From: Nevskia sp.
Lineage (GTDB): Bacteria > Pseudomonadota > Gammaproteobacteria > Nevskiales > Nevskiaceae
NCBI RefSeq assembly: GCF_021732705.1
Contig: NZ_JAKFUM010000015.1
Span: 1 to 64,000 of the forward strand
Direction of reading: 5' to 3'
Length of the DNA stretch: 64,000 nucleotides
In this document: positions 52,673 to 61,412 of the stretch, piece after piece
How the letters are laid out: every line of letters starts with the position of its first letter
How positions within the stretch are numbered: the first letter of the stretch is position 1
Notes under the pieces: model-generated
What the model saw: only the letters and a program-made list of their open reading frames with translations
Databases searched by the model: none
What the model was told of the DNA's origin: nothing
Made by a program: the position numbers and the translations under genes

Positions 52673-53581
52673 ATGCCGCGCGGGGGAAGACGCGAAGGGG
52701 CGGGGAGGCCACACGGGTCTGGGCGCTTTGGCGAACCGACGCGCCGAATGGATATTCCCCTTGGCCTGGTCGGTCAGGTGTCGGAACTGTTGGCCGAGCA
52801 TCAGCGCGCTGCAGCCGTCGCCGCGGTCGAAAAGCGACTTTTTGATGGCCGGAAACAGGATTCGGATGTGTCCTTGGCAGTCCCGCAGCCAGGTACTGCA
52901 TCCATCGTCGGACCAATCAACGCCGTCTCGATGCTCAATCGTCTGGCTGACCAAGGCATCAAGGCGACAACTGTCGTGCTCGACCCCTGGTATCGCGACA
53001 AGGACGCTCGAGGCCGGGTGGCCTACCTCACTGAAACGGTGCCATTGATCGAAGCGGCAAGCCGGGTCGCAGGCCACGTATTCATCTGGGGATTTCCCGA
53101 AGCGGTGGCCAGGCTGATCGACCACACGCCACCGAGTCTGAAACTCGAAGGCTGGCTGACTTGGTACTTCAAGAACGCACCATCGCGATCGAAGTCATGG
53201 CGACCATCGCAGCAAGCCTGTCTGCATCTGCGCCACCCGAAAGCACCGATGTACCCGGAGCACTTCTACGCCGAGCGGCATCGCGAACCGGCACGGCACA
53301 ACCGACTTGAGTTCAAGATGACTCCGTACAGCGTCTTCGAGGAAGCGCTGCTCAGCGGCTTCATCAAGCGCAGCGAGCAGACGGGATTCCGCTGGCAGAA
53401 ACCTGAATCGGTGATAGCACCACTGCTGCGCATGACGACGAAGCCGGGCGATCTGGTGATTGACCCGACCGCCGGCAGCGGCACCACCGGGGCTGTGGCG
53501 ATCAAGCTGGGTTGTGCTGTGATCCTGTCCGACGGAAACGCGACCGCCCTGAAAACCGCGCGAATGCGATTACGCGATTGA
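52673..53581 (+). CDS. Orphan DNA methyltransferase (beta-class order)
   Basis: A 302-residue DNA methyltransferase. The N-terminal 25 residues (RGGRREGAGRPHGSGRFGEP) form a basic AT-hook-like leader seen on several phage and mobile-element DNA proteins. The catalytic motif IV is VVLDPWYRDKD (DPWY in place of the more usual DPPY). The SAM-binding motif I lies near the C-terminus (VIDPTAGSGTTGAVAIKLG), so the order is IV then I, as in beta-class enzymes. No restriction enzyme adjoins it, so it is an orphan. Base specificity (N6-A or N4-C) cannot be told. An AGGGAGA element lies upstream of the ATG. Confidence 0.85.
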   Translation: MPRGGRREGAGRPHGSGRFGEPTRRMDIPLGLVGQVSELLAEHQRAAAVAAVEKRLFDGRKQDSDVSLAVPQPGTASIVGPINAVSMLNRLADQGIKATTVVLDPWYRDKDARGRVAYLTETVPLIEAASRVAGHVFIWGFPEAVARLIDHTPPSLKLEGWLTWYFKNAPSRSKSWRPSQQACLHLRHPKAPMYPEHFYAERHREPARHNRLEFKMTPYSVFEEALLSGFIKRSEQTGFRWQKPESVIAPLLRMTTKPGDLVIDPTAGSGTTGAVAIKLGCAVILSDGNATALKTARMRLRD

Positions 53582-53589
53582 CCGGCCCA

Positions 53590-54009
53590 TCACCGCCTTT
53601 CGAATCTGGGCGGGGAATCAAAAGCGGCTTGGGCTGCAGCGCGTCGCGCGATGGTCTCAGCCTTGGTCGGCCGGCCTCGACGACGGCGTGGGACCAAAAC
53701 GGTTGGCGCTGGCGTCGTGGCAGGCAAGCCAGTGCCGACCGTCGCACGGATGTCCGACTTCTCGTAGGCCTTCAGCCAAGTAATCACCGAGCTCAAAAGC
53801 CATCGCCGCCCGGACATTCCGGGCAACATGACAGACGGTGGCATGGGGTGACCGCGACCAATACGCATGTTGATCGCCGCACGGGCTGAGCCTGGCTTGG
53901 CAGTTCCGAGGTTGAAAAATCGGCCCAACTGCTCCGCGTCCAACAGCATGTCGGAGGTCTGAACAGCGGCCGGGGAAGGCAAGGGCAACACAAAGGAAGA
54001 CGGACGCAT
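53590..54009 (-). CDS. AlpA-like excisionase/DNA-binding protein
   Basis: A 139-residue protein with a winged-helix-like segment: LLDAEQLGRFFNLG followed by MPPSVMLPGMSGRRWLLSSVITWLKAYE. This is the layout of AlpA/MerR-type excisionases. A basic C-terminus (VPRRRRGRPTKAETIARRAA) could add DNA binding. Such proteins control excision of integrated elements or the integrase. It is convergent with the methyltransferase, nine bases apart. The start is uncertain because the first 20 residues are low complexity; an internal Met (MLLDAEQ) is the alternative. Confidence 0.65.
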   Translation of the reverse strand: MRPSSFVLPLPSPAAVQTSDMLLDAEQLGRFFNLGTAKPGSARAAINMRIGRGHPMPPSVMLPGMSGRRWLLSSVITWLKAYEKSDIRATVGTGLPATTPAPTVLVPRRRRGRPTKAETIARRAAAQAAFDSPPRFERR

Positions 54010-54341
54010 GGTTTGAACCGTGGCGATCGTGGGGAGGATCGTCTTAGCGGTATCCTTTTGTTACGGAACCCCATCAGCCCAGCAGACGGCTCGCCCACAC
54101 CAGTGGTGCTCCGGAGGAGCGCCGTATCGATCCGAAGACGCGGGTGATGGACCAAGACGTGCTGGTCGATTACTACAATCTGCGTGAGTCGGGTCATCCG
54201 CAACTGCGCCTGATGCGCGGGTTTCTTCCCGGAGCGCCGCTGGCGATCTGCCCTCTGCGCTGTCAACCGAACGGCGCCTGCGCGACTTGTGTATGGGTCG
54301 GACTTGTACCAAGGCCGAACCACCACCCAAGGAGATTCGCC
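54010..54341. other. Intergenic region, no gene seen
   Basis: About 330 bp between the AlpA-like gene and the repeat-protein gene. A frame continues into the repeat protein but has no start signal or family resemblance. It should hold the promoter of the sigma-factor operon. Confidence 0.4.
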
Positions 54342-54833
54342 GTGAAACTGATGACCTTCACCGTTGCCCTGTTGATTTCCGGCATCAGCGCCTCCCCCTT
54401 CGCTCAGGCTCAGGAAACGCCACGGGCCGATGCCATCAATCAGCGTCTCGATAACCGAGGCGAACGCATCGACACCCGTCTCGACAACCGGGGTGATCGC
54501 ATCGATACCCGGCTCGATAACAAGGGTGATCGCATCGACACCCGTCTGGACAACAAGGGCGAGCGCATTGAAAACCGCGCCGAGAATCGCAGCGATCGTC
54601 TCGAAGCTGCCGGCCACGAGAACCGCGCCAACCGTGTTGAGAAAGCCGGCGAGCGTGCCGCGACCCGTCTCGACAATAAGGGCGACCGGATCAACAACCG
54701 TCTGGACAATAAGGGTGATCGCGTTGACAACAGCTTGGACAACAAGGGTGACCGCCGCGAGAACCGGCTGGATCGAAAGGGCGACAGGGTGGTCAACCGC
54801 GCTGAGCGTCGCCAGACGCGCCGCGCGCAGTAA
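54342..54833 (+). CDS. Exported protein of 11-residue charged repeats
   Basis: A 163-residue protein with a signal peptide (KLMTFTVALLISGISASPFAQAQ). The mature part consists of about ten copies of an 11-residue unit close to RLDNKGDRIDT, with two diverged copies in the middle. The DNA shows the matching 33-bp tandem repeat. The regular charge pattern suggests an extended, perhaps coiled, periplasmic protein. GGAG lies seven bases before the GTG at 54342, which decides the start. Directly upstream of the ECF sigma operon; it may be the sensed or controlled product, but that is inference. Confidence 0.75.
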   Translation: MKLMTFTVALLISGISASPFAQAQETPRADAINQRLDNRGERIDTRLDNRGDRIDTRLDNKGDRIDTRLDNKGERIENRAENRSDRLEAAGHENRANRVEKAGERAATRLDNKGDRINNRLDNKGDRVDNSLDNKGDRRENRLDRKGDRVVNRAERRQTRRAQ

Positions 54834-54879
54834 GGGCCGCGCGGGACCGGTTTCCACGTCTGCCTGCGCCTGAATCTGC

Positions 54880-55434
54880 GTGATCGGCCCTGTCGAAGGT
54901 GCCACCTCGCTCGACGGCTTTCTCGCCAGCGTCGAGCGAAGGGCACTGCGCATTGCTCAACTCAGTATCTCCGACGTCGACGAGGCGATGGACTGTGTGC
55001 AAGACGCCATGATCCAGCTCGCCCGCCACTATGCCCAGCGCGACCCCGCCGAATGGCCGCCGCTGTTCTATCGAATCCTCGACAACCGACTGCGAAAGTG
55101 GCGGTTCAAGATGGTGCTTCGCGGCCGCTGGCTGGGCTCGCGCCTTTCCGCCAACAACGAAGGCGATGACCCATTTGACGCTATGCCCGCGCCCGACGGC
55201 GACCGACCCGATCAAGCCACTGAAAGCGCCGAGACCTTGAGCAGGGTGCGGAGCGCGCTCGAAAAATTACCTTCCCGCCAGCGCCAGGCCTTCGTCCTGC
55301 GGCACTGGGAGGGACTCTCCACCGCCGATACCGCGCAGGCAATGGCCTGCAGCGAGGGCAGCGTGAAGACGCATCTCTCGCGTGCCTGTGCGGCCCTGCA
55401 ACCGTTAATGCTCGAACAAGGACTCCGCCCATGA
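54880..55434 (+). CDS. ECF-type RNA polymerase sigma factor
   Basis: A 184-residue sigma-70-family factor of the ECF type. Region 2 (about 15-75) includes VDEAMDCVQDAMIQLARHY and region 4 (about 120-175) includes LEKLPSRQRQAFVLRHWEGLSTADTAQAMACSEGSVKTHLSRA. It would direct RNA polymerase to envelope-stress or similar genes. The GTG start lies 46 bp after the repeat-protein gene. It overlaps the next gene by four bases (ATGA), typical of sigma/anti-sigma pairs. Confidence 0.92.
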   Translation: MIGPVEGATSLDGFLASVERRALRIAQLSISDVDEAMDCVQDAMIQLARHYAQRDPAEWPPLFYRILDNRLRKWRFKMVLRGRWLGSRLSANNEGDDPFDAMPAPDGDRPDQATESAETLSRVRSALEKLPSRQRQAFVLRHWEGLSTADTAQAMACSEGSVKTHLSRACAALQPLMLEQGLRP

Positions 55435-55838
55435 GCCACTCACCCGACAATCACGATACCGCCGTCACGCAAGACCCTGCCATCCGCCGCGCCGTCACTG
55501 CGCTCAAGCAGTGGGAAGACGATGTGGACACCGTTCAGCGCGCGCACCTCGCGGCTGCCCGGCGACGGGCGCTGTCGCCTGAGCAGGCCACCGCCTGGCC
55601 TGTTTGGGCGGGCGGTGCGGTGGCGGCCAGTCTGGCACTCGTCATCGGCGTGAGCCTCTGGCCTGCCATGCAGCGCGGACCCTCATCGGCCCGGCCGACG
55701 GATGCTGCCTCGCTTGCTGCGCCGGTCGTTGCCGAATACGTGGCTGACTTCGGCGATGCCGACGACGAACTGCTGCACGAGGGACTCGATAGCGATCTGG
55801 AGCTTTATCTCTGGCTTGATGGGACCGATGCGGCATGA
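55431..55838 (+). CDS. Anti-sigma-like membrane protein (DUF3619-like)
   Basis: A 135-residue protein with a charged cytoplasmic-like N-terminal half, one transmembrane helix (WAGGAVAASLALVIGVSLWPA) and an acidic C-terminal part (DFGDADDELLHEGLDSDLELYLWLDG). The position directly after an ECF sigma gene, with ATGA overlaps on both sides, suggests that it holds the sigma factor at the membrane. The match to DUF3619-type proteins is from layout, not from a verified alignment. Confidence 0.7.
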   Translation: MSHSPDNHDTAVTQDPAIRRAVTALKQWEDDVDTVQRAHLAAARRRALSPEQATAWPVWAGGAVAASLALVIGVSLWPAMQRGPSSARPTDAASLAAPVVAEYVADFGDADDELLHEGLDSDLELYLWLDGTDAA

Positions 55839-56116
55839 AGTTGCGCCACGCCACCGCGGGTCTGATTGCACTGGCCTGCGTGGGCCATGCCCAGTCTCAG
55901 GCTGAGGCCCGCCCACTGCTGAAGCCCGCAGCGCCGCCGGACGCCGCCACGCTCGAGTACCTCGCGGACTGGCCGTCTGATGAGGATGACCCCGCAGCCG
56001 ACGACCCGTTACTGCAGTTGCTCGATGCTCCAACAGCGGACAGCACGCCTCGGGGCAAAGCGCCCGTGACGACCAACCCCGCCGACCCTCGACCCGCTCT
56101 CCGGAAACGCCCATGA
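55835..56116 (+). CDS. Small exported protein of the sigma operon
   Basis: A 93-residue protein with a signal peptide (LRHATAGLIALACVGHAQSQAEA) and a Pro/Asp-rich mature part (YLADWPSDEDDPAADDPLLQLL). No family is recognised. It overlaps both neighbours by four bases, so it is expressed in fixed ratio with the anti-sigma-like and DUF3106 proteins. Confidence 0.65.
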   Translation: MKLRHATAGLIALACVGHAQSQAEARPLLKPAAPPDAATLEYLADWPSDEDDPAADDPLLQLLDAPTADSTPRGKAPVTTNPADPRPALRKRP

Positions 56117-56682
56117 AGACTGCCCTCCGCTCCAGACCCACAGGCCTTGGCCGCGCCCGTGCCCGCACGCTGCTCGCGCTCGGCTTTCTGTTCTATTGCG
56201 GGTTGGCGCTGGCGCAGGATTTCTCCAGCCTCACCCCCGAACAGCGTGCGGTGCTCGCGCCCTTCGAAAACCAGTGGCCGACGCTACCGCAGGCGCGTCG
56301 CGACAAGCTGATGCAAGGTGCCGCGCGCTGGCAGCAGATGACGCCCGAGCAGCAGGCCAAGGCGCGTGCCAAGGCCGAAAGTTGGAGGAACCTCTCGCCA
56401 GAGGAACGTGAGCGCGCGAAGACGCGCCTTAGCCAGTGGCAGAACCTGCCGCCGGAACAGCAGGAAAAGCTCAAGCATCGTTACCGGGACCTCACACCGG
56501 AACAGAAGGCCAAGCTCAAGGCTAGGCGAGAACAGTTTCGGGCCTTGCCTCCTGAAGAGCGCGAGGCGATTCGAAGCCGCTTCAAGGCTCTGCGCGAGCT
56601 GCCCCCTGAGCAGAGAAAAGCCATCCGCGCCTGCGCCGAGGGCAAGCCGATTGAGCAGGCTGCTGCCTGTCTGCCGCCCTAA
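56113..56682 (+). CDS. DUF3106-domain exported protein
   Basis: A 189-residue protein with a signal peptide (LLALGFLFYCGLALAQ). The rest consists of repeated LTPEQRAVLAPFENQWPTL-type and LPPEQ(Q/E) helical segments characteristic of DUF3106. Such proteins commonly follow sigma/DUF3619 genes in proteobacteria; they resemble periplasmic helical sensors (Spy/CpxP-like), but the function is unproven. Last gene of the four-gene overlapping operon. Confidence 0.85.
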   Translation: MKTALRSRPTGLGRARARTLLALGFLFYCGLALAQDFSSLTPEQRAVLAPFENQWPTLPQARRDKLMQGAARWQQMTPEQQAKARAKAESWRNLSPEERERAKTRLSQWQNLPPEQQEKLKHRYRDLTPEQKAKLKARREQFRALPPEEREAIRSRFKALRELPPEQRKAIRACAEGKPIEQAAACLPP

Positions 56683-57081
56683 GCCGCCACTAAATCATGG
56701 TCGATGGCAGTTCCAATCCGTGTGATGTCTACCGGTGCACTGCGGGCTGACTGCTACTCCCAGAAAGGTTTGGGCTTTTGTAGAGAACAGTTTGCATCGT
56801 GAGCGGCCGGTAGAGGCCACTATCGCTGAGGGCCGAAGGTCAGAAAGATGATGTCAACTAGGTTGCAGGAGTGGACGACGATGAATCGAGCGGAGGGACC
56901 GTTGTGAAGGCAACTCTATCCGCACCAATGGAAACTGGCGCTGATGACATGAATATTGCGCCATTCGGTGGCGAATTTTTTCAATTCGATGAACTGCGAA
57001 AGAGCTTATGGCAGCGTGCAGCCATGTCTCTCGCGAGTTCGATCATGCACTGACTTGTCAATTACGAGAGCTAGATTCGTC
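56683..57081. other. Intergenic region, no gene seen
   Basis: About 400 bp of lower GC between DUF3106 and the lipoprotein hydrolase. Only short frames without start signals. It should contain the promoter of the hydrolase. Confidence 0.5.
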
Positions 57082-58155
57082 ATGTCACTGACTTCTATTG
57101 CTAGAGGTGTTCTAGCAGCCATTTCCGCTGTACTGCTGGCTGCTTGTGGAGGAGGCGGAACCACAATCACCACGCCTCCACCAGCACAGGCTGCCGCCCT
57201 TTACGTGGGCAATCACTTCAATGCTGCGCTGGCTTCGTCGGCAGGTGACACTTGCGGACGAATCCTGGACGCTACGCGTTCTCGTGAAATCACGGTGCAG
57301 ATACGCGTGCCGCAGGCGTCGTCGACTCGCCGTCCAATCATTGTGTTCTCACACGGCGGCGGGCCGCGGGATCCCTGTAGTTTTGGTAATCCCGAATGGG
57401 GCCGCAGCCTGTCGGAAGCAGGGTATGTGGTAATGCACATCGCGCACAGCCTGACCAGCTTTCAAAAGGACGCGGCTTGCAGCGCGATTGGTGTCACGGA
57501 TTGCAGCGTGGAGCAGGCCATGCAGTACCACCGTCCGCTTGATGTTCAGTCGGTGCTGGCAGCAATCCCGACTCTCGTGCAGTCCTTCCAGATCGCGGCG
57601 ATTGCCGATACCGGCCGAGTGGGATTGGCCGGTCACTCATTCGGTGCTTTCACCGTGATGGCGGTTGCCGGTGCGCGACATGATCTTGGCACGCTCCGGG
57701 ATATCGACCGCAGCGTGGGTAGTGTTCGGTCGGTGCTGGCCCTATCGCCGCAGGGGCCGGGCCGATTCGGCTTCTACGATCGCGGCGTCAGCGGCGGGAA
57801 CTCGTGGGACGCGATCGGGATTCCGGTAATGACCCAGACAGGTGCTGCAGATGTAACGAATGGAGAGGATGCGCCAAGTCGGCGAGTGCCGTTCACGCTG
57901 ATGCCACCTCCGGACAAGGCCGAGTTGTTCATCAATGACTCACGTGCGCAGCATGAAACTTTCAACCTCAATGACAGCAGCGCGCCGGCGCTTCTGCTCG
58001 ACACGATTCGATCCACAGCCATTGCATACTTCGATGCAACGCTTCAGGAACGACAGGCTGCTTGGGAATATCTGAGGTCTGACAATATCGCGGATGTCAG
58101 CAACGGGATTGCGACCCTCAACCGACGCGACCTGATAGCCCCCGCTGGGCAATGA
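57082..58155 (+). CDS. Lipoprotein alpha/beta hydrolase (PAF-acetylhydrolase-like)
   Basis: A 357-residue predicted lipoprotein. Signal and lipobox LLAAC are followed by a Gly-rich linker and a hydrolase domain. The oxyanion strand is PIIVFSHGGGPRD and the nucleophile elbow is VGLAGHSFGAFTV, and a His-containing segment (SRAQHETFNL) supplies the third catalytic residue. The GHSFGA elbow and PIIVFSHG strand fit platelet-activating-factor acetylhydrolase/chlorophyllase-like enzymes. The ATG at 57082 is the signal-peptide start. Its GC is lower than in the core, as in the other accessory genes nearby. Confidence 0.82.
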   Translation: MSLTSIARGVLAAISAVLLAACGGGGTTITTPPPAQAAALYVGNHFNAALASSAGDTCGRILDATRSREITVQIRVPQASSTRRPIIVFSHGGGPRDPCSFGNPEWGRSLSEAGYVVMHIAHSLTSFQKDAACSAIGVTDCSVEQAMQYHRPLDVQSVLAAIPTLVQSFQIAAIADTGRVGLAGHSFGAFTVMAVAGARHDLGTLRDIDRSVGSVRSVLALSPQGPGRFGFYDRGVSGGNSWDAIGIPVMTQTGAADVTNGEDAPSRRVPFTLMPPPDKAELFINDSRAQHETFNLNDSSAPALLLDTIRSTAIAYFDATLQERQAAWEYLRSDNIADVSNGIATLNRRDLIAPAGQ

Positions 58156-58220
58156 GTGTTCGGATCTAAGATGCCGTAGAGGTTTGCGATTCGAGGGCAG
58201 TCAGTTAGACATTGGCAGTT

Positions 58221-59318
58221 AGGGATTCTCTGATTAACTCCACCCCGGTACGGTAATACTCGGCTACTGGAAACAGCAGTGGAATCAACGCCATGGAGCA
58301 GATATCGCTGGCCTCGTCGGGGTTTGAGAAGTTTGGTCGGACGACGAAGCTAAGCGCATTTTCTGGCGGATATGGACTGGGTGGTTCCGTGGTCAGCGCT
58401 GTGCAAGTTGATTGCGCCGGTGTACCCGCAGAACGAAATTGGTTGACCACCGGTTGCACTTGATCGGATGCTGCGGACCCACTCCCTGCAGTCCTCCTTC
58501 AACTTCCTGGACCCGTCGGTGGAAGAGGCGCTGTACGACTCAGAGGCGATGCGGCAGTTCGTTGGTATCGACCTGGGTGTCGAGCGAGTTCCGGACGAAA
58601 CGACAATCTGCAAGTTCCGATGTCTACTGACGAAGAACCAGCTCCGCAAGAAGTTCTTCGCTCGGGTGAACGAGCATCTGAAGGCCAGCGGCATGAAGCT
58701 GTCGACTGGCACCGTAGGCGACGCCATGATCATCAGCGCACCGTCGTCGACCAAGAAAGGATTCGGCAAGCGAGATCCAGAGATGCATCAAACGATGAAA
58801 GGCAACACGAGATATTTCGGGATGAAGGCTCACGTTGGCGTCGACAGCCAAACCAAGCTGATTCACTCGGTCGAAGCCTCCGCCGCCAATGTCCATGACG
58901 CCCGCGCGCTGCCGAGCCTGCTGAATGCCAAGGAGCGGCGGGTCTATGGCGACCAGGCCTATTGGGGTCAGAAGGGCTTGCTGGCGGTCCACGCGCCAAA
59001 GACCAAGGACTTCACGAACCAGCGCTACCGCTACCGGGGCATCGTCGACGAAGCCGAGCGGATGAAGAACCGGACCAAGTCGAAGATCCAGGCGAGGGTC
59101 GAGCATGTGTTCGCGGTGATGAAGCTGAAGTTCGGCTTCACCAAGGTTCGTTATCGAGGCATCGAGAAGAACGCGCACCGGCTGAATGTCACCGCAGCAC
59201 TTACCAACCTGTTCATGGCGAGGAGACACTTGCTCGCGTTGCAGGCGTAATCCGCTCGAAAGGCGGAAAACCGGGGCGCTTCAAAGTCCCGCAGCAGTAG
59301 ATTGAGCAGAAAATCGTC
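58221..59318 (+). mobile_element. Degenerate IS5-family insertion sequence
   Basis: About 1.1 kb. Imperfect terminal inverted repeats, GATTCTCTGATTAA (58224-58237) and TTGAGCAGAAAATC (59302-59315), match at 11 of 14 positions. No target duplication could be found. The transposase is frameshifted and interrupted, so the element is inactive. Its exact ends are uncertain by a few bases. It inserted between the hydrolase gene and the end of the sensor kinase gene. Confidence 0.75.
58293..59250 (+). pseudogene. IS5-family transposase, disrupted
   Basis: The start (MEQISLASSGFEKF) and the later frame (MLRTHSLQSSFNFLDPSVEE... to the stop) belong to one IS5-type transposase but in different frames. 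An extra T in the TTTT run at 58359-58362 shifts the frame. After correction, GACATGGACTGG-type sequence resumes, with a further TGA at 58444-58446. The catalytic DDE residues are still present: Asp in VGDAMIISAPSS, Asp in YGDQAYWGQK and Glu in RVEHVFAVMK. A residual open frame from 58468 covers the catalytic part but lacks the N-terminal DNA-binding region. Confidence 0.85.
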
Positions 59319-59330
59319 AGATCGGCGGCT

Positions 59331-60719
59331 TCAAACGACATCCGCGACGCCTGCCTTCACACGGCGGGGGTCATTCAGAGCTTTCTTAGCTTCGACCCCG
59401 GCGGGCACGGTCACCGAAATGATCAGCCCTTCATCCGACTGCGCACTCACCGAGCCATGATGTGCCGCAGCGATTGCCGCCACCAGCGCGAGCCCGAGTC
59501 CGTGGCCACCGGTGGCGCGGCTGTCATCACCGACGCTGAAACGCTGAAACAGGCGAGGCAAGGCGCTCGATGGCACCCCAGGACCGTCATCGACGATCGA
59601 CAGCTCCGCATGTCCTGCTCGGGCTGCGAGCGTGACCTGCACCGTCGTCCCGGTTGGCGTGTGCCGCAGTACGTTGTCGAGCACATTAGCCAGCAGTTGC
59701 TGCAGCAGGCGCCGATCGCCGTTGACGTTGATCTCTGGTGCCACCACCAACAGTAGGCGGTGCCCGCTGGCCTCGAAATCCGGCCGGTAAGTCTCGACAA
59801 CCTCCGTCACCAGCTGGCTCAGCGAGAGCGATACAAAGTGGCTGCGCACCGCATGCGATTCGACTTCTGAGATCCGGAGCAGTGCGGCGAAAATCTCCAG
59901 CAGTTCGCGGGATTGATCCAGTGCGGCATCGATATGCGCGCCCGGCTCACTGGATGCGCGGGCGGCTTCCAGCTGGTTCGTGAGCCGGGTCAGCGGCGTG
60001 CGCAAGTCGTGGGCGATGTTGCCGGAGACCTCGCGCAGGTTGTCGAGCAGGCCGACGATGCGATCGAGCATCCGGTTCAGCGTAATCGACACGCGATCGA
60101 ACTCGCTGCCCGAGTCGTCAACCGGGATTCGCTGGCTCAGATCGCCATTGATGATCGCCAGTGCTGTCCGATCGATGCCGTTCAGGCGGGCCCGGGTGAT
60201 GGCCCCGACCGCCCAGGCGGCCGCGATGCCGAGCAGCAGCAGCCCACCGAAAGCCAGGGCGGTGACCTGCTGGATTGCCCGGTCGGTGGCGTCTACCGCC
60301 GCGCGATCGGCGGCCACCAGTAGCCAGCCACCGTCCGGCAACCGGCTGGTCAGCGCCTGCGCTTCGCGCTGCCCCTGGTCATGGCGCAGATGTTCGAGAT
60401 AGCCCGGCTGTGGCGGCATTGCCGCGTCAAGTGACCCCGCGAGCCGTTTGCGCCTCGAATCCGACAGCAGGTACACAAGCCGGGATTCCGCTGCAGCCGA
60501 TTCGCGCCGCGCAATCAGCTCCGCGACCGCCGGTGTTCCACCACGAGCGGCCTCGGCAAGCAGGGCGCGGGTCTCGGTCGCGATGCGGTGATCAAGCTGT
60601 TCTTCCAGCGCCTCATGCGCCACCTCATGCACCGTGGCGCCGATCGCCAGGGTCGCCAAGGCCAGCAGGATGCCGATGGCGGCCACCACGCCAGTGGTCG
60701 ATTGCCAGATTCGGCGCAT
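59331..60719 (-). CDS. Sensor histidine kinase
   Basis: A 462-residue membrane kinase. Two transmembrane helices (about 8-30 and 150-172) enclose a periplasmic sensor of about 120 residues. A HAMP linker (INGDLSQRIPVDDSGSEFD), HisKA with SGNIAHDLRTPLTRL and a HATPase domain with NVLDNVLRH, DDGPGVP and GHGLGLALV follow. The layout matches kinases of metal-responsive CusS/CopS or QseC-like systems. Gene order puts it last in the efflux operon, four bases after the response regulator. The degenerate IS5 element lies just beyond its stop. Confidence 0.92.
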   Translation of the reverse strand: MRRIWQSTTGVVAAIGILLALATLAIGATVHEVAHEALEEQLDHRIATETRALLAEAARGGTPAVAELIARRESAAAESRLVYLLSDSRRKRLAGSLDAAMPPQPGYLEHLRHDQGQREAQALTSRLPDGGWLLVAADRAAVDATDRAIQQVTALAFGGLLLLGIAAAWAVGAITRARLNGIDRTALAIINGDLSQRIPVDDSGSEFDRVSITLNRMLDRIVGLLDNLREVSGNIAHDLRTPLTRLTNQLEAARASSEPGAHIDAALDQSRELLEIFAALLRISEVESHAVRSHFVSLSLSQLVTEVVETYRPDFEASGHRLLLVVAPEINVNGDRRLLQQLLANVLDNVLRHTPTGTTVQVTLAARAGHAELSIVDDGPGVPSSALPRLFQRFSVGDDSRATGGHGLGLALVAAIAAAHHGSVSAQSDEGLIISVTVPAGVEAKKALNDPRRVKAGVADVV

Positions 60720-60722
60720 GCC

Positions 60723-61400
60723 TCAGTCCGGGACGCGGATGCGATAGCCGGCACCGCGCACGGTTTCGATCGGATCAGATTCGAAGCCGTCGTTGAGCTT
60801 GGCGCGCAGGCGGCTCAGATGGGTTTCGACGATGTTGGTCTTCGGGTCGAAATCGAAATCCCAGACCCGTTCGAGCAGCATCGTGCGGGTCATGATCCGG
60901 CCCGGGTTCCGCATCAGCTCGGCCAGCAGGCAGAACTCGCGCGGTTGCAGGACGATGCGCTGACCGGCGCGTTCGACAGTGCGACGCAGTTCGTCGATCA
61001 CCAGATCGCCAACCACCAGCCGGTGGGTTTCGACCCTCACTGCCGGCCGCCGGGTCAGGGCCTGCAGCCGCGCCGACAGCTCGGAAAACGCGAAAGGTTT
61101 GACCAGATAGTCGTCAGCGCCACTTTCCAGACCTTCGACGCGGTCGGAAATGCCGCCGAGTGCGGTCAGCATCAGCACCGGCGCATGGCGGCCGCCGGCG
61201 CGCAGCATGCGCAGCAGCGACAGACCGTCGATGCCGGGCAGCATGCGGTCCAGCACGATCGCGTCGAAATCCCGGCCGGTGGCCTCGATCAGTCCGTCAT
61301 GGCCATTGGTGCAGGCGGTGACCTGGTGACCGGCCTCGCGCAGTCCGCGTGCGATGAACTCGCGCGTCTCGCGATCGTCCTCCACCAGCAGCACCTGCAT
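60723..61400 (-). CDS. OmpR-family response regulator
   Basis: A 225-residue regulator with a receiver (acidic pair LLVEDD, phosphoacceptor Asp51 in AIVLDRMLPGIDG, Thr in LTALGG, Lys in LVKPFAF) and a winged-helix DNA-binding domain. The wing carries VWDFDFDPKTNIVETHLSRLRAKL, typical of CusR/CopR/CzcR-like regulators. It pairs with the adjacent kinase and probably activates this efflux operon, which it shares. No binding site could be located because the operon's promoter is outside the window. Confidence 0.93.
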   Translation of the reverse strand: MQVLLVEDDRETREFIARGLREAGHQVTACTNGHDGLIEATGRDFDAIVLDRMLPGIDGLSLLRMLRAGGRHAPVLMLTALGGISDRVEGLESGADDYLVKPFAFSELSARLQALTRRPAVRVETHRLVVGDLVIDELRRTVERAGQRIVLQPREFCLLAELMRNPGRIMTRTMLLERVWDFDFDPKTNIVETHLSRLRAKLNDGFESDPIETVRGAGYRIRVPD

Positions 61401-61412
61401 GTGTCCCCCGAT

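Noticed and set aside
54144..54341. N-terminal extension of the 11-residue-repeat protein
   Set aside because: It would bury the signal peptide; GGAG before the GTG at 54342 gives a better start.
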